64,000 nucleotides of DNA from contig NZ_CP127294.1 of assembly GCF_030285625.1 (NCBI RefSeq), positions 9,556,001-9,620,000 on the forward strand, read 5' to 3'. Under the pieces are notes generated by a model. That model was not told the origin of the DNA. It did not search any database and worked only from the letters and a program-made list of their open reading frames with translations. This DNA is from Amycolatopsis sp. 2-15 (GTDB lineage Bacteria; Actinomycetota; Actinomycetes; Mycobacteriales; Pseudonocardiaceae). The position numbers and the translations under genes were made by a program. Positions within the stretch are counted from its first letter, which is position 1. Each line of letters begins with the position of its first letter. Of the stretch, positions 18,389-27,318 are shown one piece after another.

Positions 18389-19129
18389 TCAGGCCCAGAC
18401 GGAACGCGGAATCAGATCGAGCAGGTCGCACCGCAGGTCCAGCGCGGCGACAAGCTTGTCGAGATCACGGTGATCGGTGATGCGGTCGCCGAAGGCGAGG
18501 TTCGCACCGAGGAGCGTAAACCCTCGGAACGGACGCGGGTCGGTCTTCAGGAAATGAGTGACCTGCGGCACGAGCACCGCACGCGCGAAGCGATCGTCGC
18601 CGGTGCGCACCTCGTACCGTTCGTCGAACTCGGCGTCGCCCACCCGGAGGTCACCGCGGCCGATCGAGGCGTTCACGCGGCTCTCGAGCGGCACCGCCGG
18701 GCGCACCTGCAGTGCCGGGCCGAGTTTCGGAGTGCGCACCCACACGGCTCGCGCGTAATAGGTGGCCACCCCGCGTTGGCGCACCTTGAACCTGGCGCCG
18801 AGGAAGGAACGTCCCCGGTGCGTCCCCCTCACGATTTCGTGTGCCTCGAACGCCTCGGGCGGCCGCACGAACGGATCACTCGGCGAGAACAGCTCGTCCG
18901 CGAAAGAACGTTGCAGGTGGGGGTCGCCTTCGTTGTAGTAGGCGCAATAGGAGTCGTTGCGTTCCTCGTACCGCCACCCTCGCCGCGGCGCTTCCTGGCT
19001 CAACCGCTGCAGCACCCCGGCTTCGGCGCGCTGCATGCTCCGGTTGTTCCACACCACGAACCACGTCACCGCGGCCGCGATCAGGAGCGTGCCGCCGATG
19101 ACGATCACGAGGATCAGCGCGACACTCAC
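18389..19129 (-). CDS. Membrane-anchored hypothetical protein of the T7SS cassette
   Basis: A 246-residue protein with one N-terminal membrane helix (ALILVIVIGGTLLIAAAVTWFVVW, about residues 4-27) and a cytosolic-type domain. Its GRSFLGARFKVRQRG segment and overall layout resemble DUF3137-like actinobacterial proteins; function unknown. The GTG start overlaps the YbaB-like gene stop (GTGA). As the only clear membrane protein of the cassette it could anchor or regulate the secreted partners, which is inference. Confidence 0.72.
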   Translation of the reverse strand: MSVALILVIVIGGTLLIAAAVTWFVVWNNRSMQRAEAGVLQRLSQEAPRRGWRYEERNDSYCAYYNEGDPHLQRSFADELFSPSDPFVRPPEAFEAHEIVRGTHRGRSFLGARFKVRQRGVATYYARAVWVRTPKLGPALQVRPAVPLESRVNASIGRGDLRVGDAEFDERYEVRTGDDRFARAVLVPQVTHFLKTDPRPFRGFTLLGANLAFGDRITDHRDLDKLVAALDLRCDLLDLIPRSVWA

Positions 19130-19602
19130 CGGGTCGATTCCTGGTCGTACACGGAGAAGTCGTCGAACTCACCCTCCGGCGGCACCTCGCGAACCGGCGG
19201 ACGCGGCGGCGGAGCCACCGAGGTCGGGCGAGGGGCACCGAAAAGCTGCTCGTCGGAGTCGAGCACGCGGTCGAGGAACTCGGTGCTGCCGAGGCCGCGG
19301 CCGACGACCTCGGCCTGCATCCGCGCCGCCGCGGCCTGTGCTTCGCCGATCGCTCGCAGCACGTCCGCCGACAGCACGGCGGGATCCGCCTCGCGGGCGC
19401 GTTCGCTGAAGGTGACCGACGCGATCGCGCCGCCCGGTCCCGCGACCACGGTGACCACGCCGTCCGGCGAGGTCGCGGTGCCCATGGCGTCTTTGAGCTC
19501 GTCGGCCACGCGCTGGTACGCCTCGGCTCGGAGGCGGTTGTCGGCCGCGGCCGTGTCGATCGCTTCGATGCGGGCCAGCAGCTGCCGCGCGGTGTCGTTC
19601 AT
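19126..19602 (-). CDS. YbaB/EbfC-family protein, T7SS-associated type
   Basis: A 158-residue protein. Residues 1-100 match the YbaB/EbfC fold (an N-terminal helix, the beta-hairpin VVTVVAGPGGAIASVTFSE, a C-terminal helix), and a Pro-rich acidic tail (PPPRPPVREVPPEGEFDD) follows. Classical YbaB binds DNA, but this actinobacterial subgroup regularly lies next to WXG100/ESX-like genes and its role there is not known. It overlaps the genes on both sides (GTGA at 19126; its ATG overlaps the 19599 stop), so it is translated as part of the cassette. Confidence 0.75.
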   Translation of the reverse strand: MNDTARQLLARIEAIDTAAADNRLRAEAYQRVADELKDAMGTATSPDGVVTVVAGPGGAIASVTFSERAREADPAVLSADVLRAIGEAQAAAARMQAEVVGRGLGSTEFLDRVLDSDEQLFGAPRPTSVAPPPRPPVREVPPEGEFDDFSVYDQESTR

Positions 19603-20099
19603 GCCGTCTGCTCCGGTTTGACGGTGGTGAGGAACTTCTGGAAGTCGTCGATCACGTGCTCGAACTGGTTCTCCAGCAACGCCGACAGCACCACGTGCAG
19701 CACGGCCTGCCGCTGCGGGTCCTGCTGGTCGCGCATCACCAGGAACACCTGGAACTGCACGAGGTCCACCTGCTTGCCCTTGAGCCCGACGGTCAGCTTC
19801 ACCGCCTGCGTGAGGCCCGGGTTCTCCGCCGAGCCGACCTCGTTGCGCCGCCCGAGCTGTACGCCCTGGGCGCCGGCGGCGCGCAGCTTCTCGACGGCCT
19901 CGTCGCCGACCGCCGTGAGCGCGACGTCGTCTTCACGCAGCTCGCCGGTGATCGTGATGTTCGCCGTGAACCCCTCACGCGCCGACGCGGGGTTCAGGGC
20001 GACGAACGCCGCGTCCGGCGTGCCGACCTCGTCGGGCGGAACCGATCGCCACCCCTCCGGCAGCGAGAACTCGATCGGGACGGGGAGGGTGCCTGCCAC
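19599..20099 (-). CDS. DUF1795/LpqN-like hypothetical protein
   Basis: A 166-residue soluble protein that opens with IEFSLPEGWRSVPPDEVG, the start pattern of the PsbP/DUF1795 (DcrB, LpqN) fold. It continues with alternating strands (FTANITITGEL, VKLTVGLKGKQVDLVQFQVFLVM) and a C-terminal helix (EHVIDDFQKFLTTV). No signal peptide is seen. The GTG start lies 32 bp after the end of the WXG100 gene. It may be a chaperone- or immunity-like partner of the upstream secreted protein; there is no direct evidence for this. Confidence 0.65.
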   Translation of the reverse strand: MAGTLPVPIEFSLPEGWRSVPPDEVGTPDAAFVALNPASAREGFTANITITGELREDDVALTAVGDEAVEKLRAAGAQGVQLGRRNEVGSAENPGLTQAVKLTVGLKGKQVDLVQFQVFLVMRDQQDPQRQAVLHVVLSALLENQFEHVIDDFQKFLTTVKPEQTA

Positions 20100-20131
20100 T
20101 GTGTCTGCTCCGAATCTGCTGGTTCTGGTGG

Positions 20132-21546
20132 TCAGAAGCCGAGGAAGTCGCCGACGGCGCCCGCGGCGTTCGCGATGCCGTGCCCGACGTCGGACGCGAC
20201 CTCGCCGACGTCACCGGCCACGTCCTGAACGGTGTCGACGACCTCACCCGGGTCGATGCTGAGATCGAACCCGACCTTGCCACCGATACCCAGGGCCACG
20301 CCGACCGATGCACCGACGTGGAACTTCCCGTCGTCGCCCATGCCGAACTGGCCGCTCGCTTCGGCCCCGACGCCAGCCCACGCCTCGCCGTGCGCACCGG
20401 CGGTGACACCGGCGACCTCGGCGCTCACATTGCCCTCGATCCGGCCGCCCGCGAACCCCTCGACGCTGCCCTGCATCCCGGACCAGCCGAGGGAGCCCTG
20501 GGCGGACGCCTTGGCACCGACTTCCGCAGAAGCGTCGCCCTTCACCGCAACGTGGTCGCCGTAGTGAATTTCGCCTTGCGCACTGCCCTTGGCCAGATAC
20601 GCCTCGGCTGACGCGCCCGCGGTCAGGCCCAGCGCCGAAGCGCCCGCGTGGGCCTCCGCGCCGGCGCCCAGGGCCGCGCCCTCGATCTTGCCGCTGCCGC
20701 CGAAGGTCCCGTCGCCGAACTTCCCGTCGAGCGAACCGTCGACCAGGTCGACGCTCGCCGAGGCCGACACGGTGCTCTCCGACGTGTCGATGCCGAGCTT
20801 TTCGAGCAGGCCGCCCAGCTTGTCGGTGAGCATGCCGTCGGACTGCGAACCCCATTCGCGGGTGTAGTTCTTGCCGCCCTTGTGGTCCTGCCAGCCACCG
20901 GGGTCCTCCTCGACCTCGGCCCACTCCTTCTTGTCCGGGTCCCACACCGTCTTCGTCTTTTTGTCGCGCTCCTCGGCGCCGAACTCGTGGGTCTTGCCGA
21001 GATCCCGGAGTAAGTCCCGTCGTCCTTCTTCTTGAAGCCGAGCTTCTCCGCCGTGGAGCCGCCGGCCTCTTCGAGCGCGGCGCGGGCGGCCCTCAGGATC
21101 CGCTCGGCCTCCTGCGTCGCGGACTGGCCGGGGTCGGCGAAGGCCGGGATCGCGTGTCCCCCGGTGAGGGCCTGATAGGCCTGCACAGTCCACTGCGCGG
21201 ACGCGGCGCGCGTGGCAGCCTGCCCCTGCGTGTACAGCTCGATCGCCCGCTGGGCCTCGGACTGGCTCTTGGTCAGCGCCTCGCCGTAGTCGGCCAGCGC
21301 GTTGGCGCCGCCGCCCAGGACCCCGATGGTGTCGAACCACTTCTTCGGCTCCTGGCCGAAGGTCTCGCGGAACCGGTCGCTCGCCTCGCCGGTCCACTGC
21401 TTCGCGTCGACGCCCGAGAGGCCGTCGGAGATCGCGGCCATCTTCTGGATGTTGCGGACGAGGTCCTTCAGGTCACCAGAGATGAACCGCGGCTCACCGG
21501 GGACGAGTTCCTTCGGGTCGGTCGTCTCCCCCAGCTCGGCGGCCAT
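20132..21546 (-). pseudogene. WXG100-type T7SS-secreted protein, frameshifted
   Basis: Putative type VII secretion substrate. Residues 1-180 contain a helical WXG100-like region (DAKQWTGEASDRFRETFG; the W-T-G motif near residue 52), ending EKLGFKKKDDGTYS. The continuation, RDLGKTHEFGAEERDKKTK and onward, is in another frame; one missing base near 21004-21008 explains this. With it restored, the protein has 471 residues. The second half (about 250 residues) is Gly/Ala-rich with repeated SAEV/GAKASAQG/AHGEAW segments and ends DFLGF, with no recognised catalytic domain. Its start shares TGATG with the EspC-like gene. A sequencing error is possible. Confidence 0.68.
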
Positions 21547-22100
21547 CAGAACACCGGCCCTTCGCGGTCCGCCTCGGCGACGGGGTCAGGGCCCTCCACC
21601 TCGGACTTCGGACCGGGGAACAGCTCCCGGGAGCGCTCGGGGCTCATCACGTCCGGCGGGAGTTCGTCGATCGACCCGCTGATCCGGCCGGTCGCGCCGC
21701 CGGTCCACGCGGGACCGATCTTCTCGCCGTCGTCCGGATTCCCGCCGACGGACCGGTGCAGAATCTCGCCGAGCGGACCGAAGACGCCACCGTCCGTAGT
21801 CCCGCCGAACGCCTTCGCCGCGGTCTTCACGATCGCGTCGCTCGCGGTGTCGTCGGCGCCCGCGTACCGCACCGCCGCCGTGCGCAGGTCTTCGCCGTGG
21901 CCCTGGGCTTTGCCCTCGAGCGCGGCGACGACGGACTTGATCTCTTCGATGAAGCTGCCCCAGCCGGCCTGCACGCCGGGGTGGCCATAGTCGCCGCTCG
22001 GCCCTTGCCACAGCAGGCCCGCGGCGCCTCCGACCACGTCGCCGATGGTATCGGCGGCGCGTTCGAGCTCCTCGGTTACGGCGTCGAACCCACCCGTCAT
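21546..22100 (-). CDS. EspC/ESX-like helical protein
   Basis: A 184-residue protein. Residues 1-100 form an ESX/EspC-like helical hairpin (FDAVTEELERAADTIGDVVGG, a LLWQGPSGDYG turn, then FIEEIKSVVAALEGKAQ). A disordered Pro/Gly-rich tail follows. No signal peptide, as expected for T7SS substrates. ATG at 22100 is chosen because AAGGGG lies 9 nt upstream; a TTG 21 nt earlier is the alternative. It heads the cassette 18063-22100, and its stop overlaps the next start (TGATG). It probably pairs with the WXG100 protein for secretion. No EccC or other secretion machinery is in the window. Confidence 0.68.
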   Translation of the reverse strand: MTGGFDAVTEELERAADTIGDVVGGAAGLLWQGPSGDYGHPGVQAGWGSFIEEIKSVVAALEGKAQGHGEDLRTAAVRYAGADDTASDAIVKTAAKAFGGTTDGGVFGPLGEILHRSVGGNPDDGEKIGPAWTGGATGRISGSIDELPPDVMSPERSRELFPGPKSEVEGPDPVAEADREGPVF

Positions 22101-22149
22101 GCCCGTGAACCCCTTGATCAACCGTCAGCGACGGGTCCACCGTGGCAGA

Positions 22150-22168
22150 GACAGGCGGGTGTCCTGTC
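22150..22168 (-). terminator. Hairpin downstream of ftsY
   Basis: GACAGG (22150-22155) and CCTGTC (22163-22168) form a 6-bp stem with a 7-nt loop in the 107-bp gap between the ftsY stop and the EspC-like gene. It is a weak stem without a T-tract; it may limit read-through from ftsY. Confidence 0.35.
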
Positions 22169-22207
22169 CTCCTTGCCGGTTGATCACCTCAACGGGCGAA
22201 TTCGGGC

Positions 22208-23557
22208 TCAGCCGAGCAGGGCGTCCACGAACGCGCCAGGCTCGAACGGCGCCAGGTCGTCCGGCCCTTCGCCGAGGCCGACGAGCTTCACCGGCACCCC
22301 GAGCTCCTTCTGGACCTGGAAGACGATGCCGCCCTTGGCCGTGCCGTCGAGCTTGGTGAGGACGATGCCCGTGACGTCGATGACCTCGGAGAACACGCGG
22401 GCCTGGGCGAGGCCGTTCTGGCCGGTGGTGGCGTCGAGCACCAGCAGGACCTCGTCGACCTTCGCCTGCTTCTCGACGACGCGCTTGACCTTGCCGAGCT
22501 CGTCCATGAGGCCGGTCTTGGTGTGGAGGCGCCCGGCAGTGTCGATCAGGACCGCATCGGCGCCTTCGTCGATGCCGCGCTTCACGGCGTCGAACGCGAC
22601 GGCGGCGGGATCGGCGGCTTCCTTGCCGCGCACGACCGACGCGCCGACGCGCTCGCCCCAGGTCTGGAGCTGGTCGGCGGCCGCGGCGCGGAAGGTGTCG
22701 GCCGCGCCGAGCACCACGGTCGAGCCTTGCGAGACGAGCACGCGCGCGAGCTTGCCGGTAGTGGTGGTCTTGCCGGTGCCGTTCACGCCGGCGACGAGTA
22801 CCACGGCGGGCTGCTTCTGGCCGTCGACCTCGTGCGGCAACGCGCGCACGGCACGGATGCCGTCCGTGGACAGCGAAGCGGTCAGGACCTCGCGCAGCAC
22901 TTCGCGTGCTTCGGCGGGCGTGCGCACCGCGCGGCGCGAAAGCTCGTCCCGCAAGCGCTCGACGATCTGGGTCGTGGTGGCCGCGCCGAGGTCGGCGATG
23001 AGCAGCGAGTCCTCGACGTCCTGCCAGGAATCCTCGTCGAGGTCGCCGGCGCCGAGCAGGCCCAGCAGGCTCTGGCCGAACATCGAGCGCGACTTCGACA
23101 GCCGCCCGCGCAGGCGCTCCAGGCGGCCGGTCGCGGGGTCGATCTCCTCGATCGGGAGCACCGGCTCGATCGGCTCGACGGTGCCTTCGACCGGCGCGGC
23201 CGCGGGGCCTTCCGACTCCGGCTCGGGCAGCTTGACGTCGCGCATCGTGCGCTGGTCGGAGTCGCGCGGCACCGCGGCGTCGTCGCCCACGGCGGGCTGG
23301 CCGTCGACCTCCGGGCGGTCCTCGACGGGGTGCTCGGCCGGCACCGGTTCCGCGGCGGGCGCAGCGTCGGCCTCACCCCCGGGCGCGAAGGTGATGCCGC
23401 CGGCCGCGGTGTACCCGCCGCCCTTCGGCTTCTCCTCGACCTTGCGCGCCTGTTCGAGGCTGATCCGCCGCCGACGTGCGATGAGCAGCCCGGACACCAG
23501 CACGGCGACCAGGACGACGACGGCGACGATGACGATCCAGAACCAGGTGCTCGACAC
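22208..23557 (-). CDS. ftsY: Signal recognition particle receptor FtsY
   Basis: SRP receptor GTPase that docks ribosome-SRP complexes at the membrane. The 449-residue protein has an N-terminal membrane helix (WFWIVIVAVVVLVAVLVSGL, residues 5-24), an acidic A domain (about 35-150), and the NG domain. GTPase motifs are GVNGTGKTTTTGKLA (P-loop), DTFRAAAADQL, DTAGRLHTK and TKLDGTAKGG. The N-terminal anchor is a known actinobacterial feature. The GTG start has a G-rich site upstream (GGGGG). Confidence 0.96.
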   Translation of the reverse strand: MSSTWFWIVIVAVVVLVAVLVSGLLIARRRRISLEQARKVEEKPKGGGYTAAGGITFAPGGEADAAPAAEPVPAEHPVEDRPEVDGQPAVGDDAAVPRDSDQRTMRDVKLPEPESEGPAAAPVEGTVEPIEPVLPIEEIDPATGRLERLRGRLSKSRSMFGQSLLGLLGAGDLDEDSWQDVEDSLLIADLGAATTTQIVERLRDELSRRAVRTPAEAREVLREVLTASLSTDGIRAVRALPHEVDGQKQPAVVLVAGVNGTGKTTTTGKLARVLVSQGSTVVLGAADTFRAAAADQLQTWGERVGASVVRGKEAADPAAVAFDAVKRGIDEGADAVLIDTAGRLHTKTGLMDELGKVKRVVEKQAKVDEVLLVLDATTGQNGLAQARVFSEVIDVTGIVLTKLDGTAKGGIVFQVQKELGVPVKLVGLGEGPDDLAPFEPGAFVDALLG

Positions 23558-23708
23558 GCCCCCATCCTGTCATCCGCTCCCGGGCTCCCCCAGACACCCC
23601 ACCGCGCTGGGCCCTTCAGGCCAACGGATCACACGCAGAGTTCCGATTCGGCCAAGACTTCACGACGTGGGCTTGCGTCACCGCTTCACCCCGGCTAAAC
23701 CACTCCGG

Positions 23709-24914
23709 ATGAAAACCCACGGCTTCCGCGTCCTCGGCCTCCTTTCGGGGACTTCGGTCGACGGCATCGACGTCGCCGTCGCCGAACTGCACGCCGAGGA
23801 CGACACCGTGGTCCTCACCCCGCTCGGCGAGCTCGACGTGCCCTTCGCGGCGGAAACCCGCGAAGCGGTGCTGAAGGCGCTGCCGCCCAACCCGAGCAGC
23901 GCCGAAGCGCTCACCGTGCTCGACACCCGCGTCGGCCAGGCCTTCGCCGAAGCCGCCGCGCAGGGCATCGCCGAGCACGGGCCCGTGGACGTGATCGCGT
24001 CGCTCGGCCAGACCGTTTACCACTGGGTGGAGAACGGCGTAGCCCTCGGCACGCTGCAACTGGGCCAGCCCGCGTGGATCGCCGAACGCACCGGCACGCC
24101 CGTCGTGGCCGACCTGCGCATCCGCGACATCACCGCCGGCGGCCAGGGCGCACCGCTCGCCAGCACGCTCGACGCGTTGTGGCTGCGTGGCCTCGCCGAG
24201 GAGACGGGCAAGCCCGTGGCCGCGCTCAACCTCGGCGGCATCGCCAACATCACGGTGGTCGGAGAGAGCGACGCGGTGTTCGCCTACGACACCGGCCCTG
24301 CCAACGCGTTGCTCGACCTCGCCGCCGCCCGCGTGACCGGCGGCGAGCAGCACGCCGACGTCGACGGGAAGCTCGCGCTGGCCGGCACCGTCCGCCGGGA
24401 CCTGCTCGACCGGCTGCTCGCCGACCTGTACTTCGCCGCCGCACCACCGAAGTCCACCGGCAAGGAGCATTTCCACGGCGACTACCTCGACGCCGCCCTC
24501 GCCGGCGTGGCGCCGCTCACGCCCGAAGACCTCCTGGCGACTCTCACCGAACTGACCGCCGCGACCGTCGCCGCCGAATGCCGGCGCCACCACGCGGCGA
24601 CGCTGGTCGTCTCCGGCGGCGGCATGCGCAACCCCGCCGTGATGGCGGCGCTGGCGGACAACCTCCCCGGTGTCGCCCTGCGCACCAGCGACGACCTCGG
24701 CCTGCCCGGCGCGGGCAAAGAGGCGTACCTGACCGCGTTGCTCGGCTGGCTGAGCTGGTGCGGCGTGCCGGCCACGCTGCCGTCGGCGACGGGCGCGCGC
24801 GGGCCCCGGCTGCTCGGCGCGCTCACGCCCGGCGCGGCCCCCCTGAACCTTCCGGCCCCGATGGGGGGCATCGTGACTCGCTTGCGGGTCGCGGAAGTTG
24901 GCGCACGACGGTAG
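23709..24914 (+). CDS. anmK: Anhydro-N-acetylmuramic acid kinase
   Basis: Phosphorylates and opens 1,6-anhydro-MurNAc to MurNAc-6-phosphate in peptidoglycan recycling. The 401-residue protein has GLLSGTSVDGIDVAV at residue 10 (phosphate loop), ASLGQTVYHW, LNLGGIANITVV, the sugar-binding AYDTGPANALLDLAA and LVVSGGGMRNPAVMAAL. It is divergent from ftsY with a 151-bp gap. A sodium:solute symporter follows 10 bp later, and the stop TAG is part of that gene's Shine-Dalgarno. The pairing suggests uptake and phosphorylation of a cell-wall sugar. No murQ or nagZ is in the window. Confidence 0.94.
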   Translation: MKTHGFRVLGLLSGTSVDGIDVAVAELHAEDDTVVLTPLGELDVPFAAETREAVLKALPPNPSSAEALTVLDTRVGQAFAEAAAQGIAEHGPVDVIASLGQTVYHWVENGVALGTLQLGQPAWIAERTGTPVVADLRIRDITAGGQGAPLASTLDALWLRGLAEETGKPVAALNLGGIANITVVGESDAVFAYDTGPANALLDLAAARVTGGEQHADVDGKLALAGTVRRDLLDRLLADLYFAAAPPKSTGKEHFHGDYLDAALAGVAPLTPEDLLATLTELTAATVAAECRRHHAATLVVSGGGMRNPAVMAALADNLPGVALRTSDDLGLPGAGKEAYLTALLGWLSWCGVPATLPSATGARGPRLLGALTPGAAPLNLPAPMGGIVTRLRVAEVGARR

Positions 24915-24924
24915 GAGAATCCCC

Positions 24925-26493
24925 ATGAACCCAGTCGATCTGGTGATCGTCATCGTGTACCTGGCGGCGATGCCGATCATCGGCGTGCTGGTCGGCCGCA
25001 GACAGAAGTCCGCGAACGACTACTTCGTCGGTGAACGCAGCATGCCCTGGTGGGCCGTCACGCTCTCGGTCGTGGCCACCGAGACGTCCACGCTCACCGT
25101 GATCTCGACGCCGGGCCTGGTCTTCGGCAGCGAGTTCCTCTTCCTCGAAGTGGCGTTCGGCTACATCCTCGGCCGCATCGTCGCCGCTTTCGTGCTGCTG
25201 CCCCGATACTTCCGCGGCAACTACGTGAGCGCCTACGAGTTCCTCGGCCGCCGCTTCGGGCGCGGTCTGCAGGGCACGGCGTCGGTCACGTTCGTCGTCA
25301 CGCGCCTGCTCGCCGAGGGCCTGCGGCTGTTCGCCGGCGCCATCCCGATCAAGGCGATCCTCGACCACTACGGCATCCACACGTCCTATTGGCACATCGT
25401 GGTGCTGCTGACCGCGCTCACGCTCATCTACGCGTTCGTCGGCGGCATCAAGTCGGTGATCTGGGTCGACGTGATCCAGTGGTCGCTCTACGTCCTCGGC
25501 GCCCTCGGCGCGGTCGTGTTCCTCGCGACCAAGCTGCCCGACGGCTGGACGTCGATCGCCGCGAGCCAGGGCCGTTTCCAGCTCACCGACTTCACGTCCA
25601 ACATCGTCACCAGCCCGTATGCGTTCATCGGCGCGGTGGTCGGCGGCGCGTTCCTGTCGATGGCGTCGCACGGCGCGGACCAGCTGATCGTCGGGCGGCT
25701 GCTGTCGACCAAGAGCCTGCGCGACGGCCAGCGCGCGCTGATCGGCTCGTCGTTCGTGGTGTTCGTGCAGTTCGCGTTGTTCCTGGTGGTCGGCGCCATG
25801 CTGTGGGTCTACACCGGCGGGAAGACGGGCGCGACGGCCACCGCGGTCGCGGCCGGGAAGATGTCCGGCGACGACGTGTTCTCCAACTTCATCGTCAACG
25901 ACCTGCCCGTGGGCCTGGCGGGCCTGCTGATCGCCGGCATCCTCGCGTCCACGATGGGCGCGCTGGCCTCGGCGCTCAACGCACTGTCCACTTCGACCAT
26001 CGCCGACCTCTACCAGCGCTTCACGCACCGGTCGGTGGAGGACTCGAAGCTGCTGCGCTACGGTCGCATGTGGACGCTGATCTGGGCGGTCGTGTTCGCG
26101 ATCTTCGCGTCGCTGTTCACCAACTCGAAGGACCCGGTGATCCAGCAGGGCCTCGGCATCGTCGGCTACACCTACGGCGCGCTGCTGGGCTCGTTCTTCC
26201 TCGGCCTGATCGTGAAGAAGGCGCGCCAGGCCGACGCGGTGATCGCGTTCGCGTGCTCGGTGGTGGGCATGGCGTTCCTGATCCTGTTCGTCAAGTTCGA
26301 CAAGACCACCACTGCCGTGCACATCCAGTTCGGCGCGGCCACGAAGACGCTCGTGCCGCTGGCCACGTACTGGTACACGTTCGTCGGCGTGGTGATCACG
26401 ATGGTCGTCGGCGGGCTGCTCGCGCTGCGCCACCGCGACGCCGACCCGCACGCCGCGGAGGTCGACGCGCCGAAGGCCGAAGTCACCGTCTGA
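24925..26493 (+). CDS. Sodium:solute symporter (SSS family)
   Basis: A 522-residue membrane protein with about 13 segments of the sodium/solute symporter family. The hallmarks are the first-helix break PVDLVIVIVYLAAMPIIGVLVGRR, NDYFVGERSMPWW near residue 35, VATETSTLTVISTPG, GGIKSVIWVDVIQ and ASTMGALASALNALSTSTIADLY. ATG at 24925 follows GGAGAAT. Tight coupling to anmK makes anhydro-MurNAc, another amino sugar or sialic acid a likely substrate; this rests on context only. Confidence 0.88.
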   Translation: MNPVDLVIVIVYLAAMPIIGVLVGRRQKSANDYFVGERSMPWWAVTLSVVATETSTLTVISTPGLVFGSEFLFLEVAFGYILGRIVAAFVLLPRYFRGNYVSAYEFLGRRFGRGLQGTASVTFVVTRLLAEGLRLFAGAIPIKAILDHYGIHTSYWHIVVLLTALTLIYAFVGGIKSVIWVDVIQWSLYVLGALGAVVFLATKLPDGWTSIAASQGRFQLTDFTSNIVTSPYAFIGAVVGGAFLSMASHGADQLIVGRLLSTKSLRDGQRALIGSSFVVFVQFALFLVVGAMLWVYTGGKTGATATAVAAGKMSGDDVFSNFIVNDLPVGLAGLLIAGILASTMGALASALNALSTSTIADLYQRFTHRSVEDSKLLRYGRMWTLIWAVVFAIFASLFTNSKDPVIQQGLGIVGYTYGALLGSFFLGLIVKKARQADAVIAFACSVVGMAFLILFVKFDKTTTAVHIQFGAATKTLVPLATYWYTFVGVVITMVVGGLLALRHRDADPHAAEVDAPKAEVTV

Positions 26494-26612
26494 CTGGCGG
26501 TAATCGCCCCGTTGAGAATTTTTTCCCGATCGAGTGAACCGTTCCGAGGTGGGCGCTCGTGCACCTGACGAGCGCCCGCCACCGGATGGCGGGCCTGGAT
26601 CAGGCGGGGACG

Positions 26613-27251
26613 ATGAAGCGGATTTCTCTGGCACTGGCGGCAGGTTCGATGATCCTCCTGGGCGGTGCGACGGCGTGCTCTTCGGGCTCGTCGGACGGTG
26701 CCGGACAGGGTGGCGCGGCGAACGCGGCCGGTTCGCAGGCAGCTCCGGCGCAGACCGGAGCGCAGAGCAGCACGCCGAGCGCGGCCGACACCCAGGGCGG
26801 CGCGCAAGCCGGTTCGCCCGAGATCGTCGAAGCTCCCGCGGCGGTGCAGGTGCCGCCGGGCAACAAGCGCGTGGCCAACTTCCGCGGCGAAGGCGTGCAG
26901 ATCTACGGCTGCACCGACGGCGCGTGGAAGCTGATCAAGCCGTCGGCCATCATGACCGAGGGCACCAAGTCCGTGGCCCTGCACGACGCGGGCCCGATCT
27001 GGACGTCCACTGTGGACGGCAGCACGGTCGCTGCCACCGCCGTGCCGGGCAAGGCCGTGCAGCACACCGACGCGATCCCGGAGATCCTGCTCAAGTCCGA
27101 CAAGGACACCGGCAAGGGCGTGTTCGGCACCGTCACCTACATCCAGCGCCTCGCCACCAAGGGCGGGCTCGCGCCGACGGGCGCGTGCAACGCGGGTGAC
27201 GTGACCGCCACGCCGTACTCGGCCGAGTACGCGTTCTGGGCCGCGAACTGA
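26613..27251 (+). CDS. DUF3455 lipoprotein
   Basis: A 212-residue exported protein. The first 22 residues are a lipoprotein signal (MKRISLALAAGSMILLGG, then ATAC). A 60-residue Ser/Ala/Gly-rich linker follows, and then a DUF3455 domain (about residues 85-210: IYGCTDGAWKLIKPSA, GPIWTSTVDGS, AIPEILLKS, GVFGTVTYIQRLATKGG). DUF3455 function is unknown. ATG at 26613 is chosen over one 54 nt upstream because the signal peptide begins there and GGGGA precedes it. A strong terminator follows. Confidence 0.82.
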   Translation: MKRISLALAAGSMILLGGATACSSGSSDGAGQGGAANAAGSQAAPAQTGAQSSTPSAADTQGGAQAGSPEIVEAPAAVQVPPGNKRVANFRGEGVQIYGCTDGAWKLIKPSAIMTEGTKSVALHDAGPIWTSTVDGSTVAATAVPGKAVQHTDAIPEILLKSDKDTGKGVFGTVTYIQRLATKGGLAPTGACNAGDVTATPYSAEYAFWAAN

Positions 27252-27262
27252 AGCAGCGCAAC

Positions 27263-27307
27263 AAAAAAAGGGGGCTTCCCGGTTCACCACCGGGAAGCCC
27301 CCTTTTT
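27263..27307. terminator. Strong bidirectional intrinsic terminator
   Basis: A 13-bp perfect GC stem, GGGGGCTTCCCGG (27270-27282) and CCGGGAAGCCCCC (27290-27302), with a 7-nt loop, is flanked by seven A (27263-27269) and five T (27303-27307). It can act in both directions and separates the convergent DUF3455 gene and smc. Confidence 0.92.
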
Positions 27308-27318
27308 CACGTCCGGAG

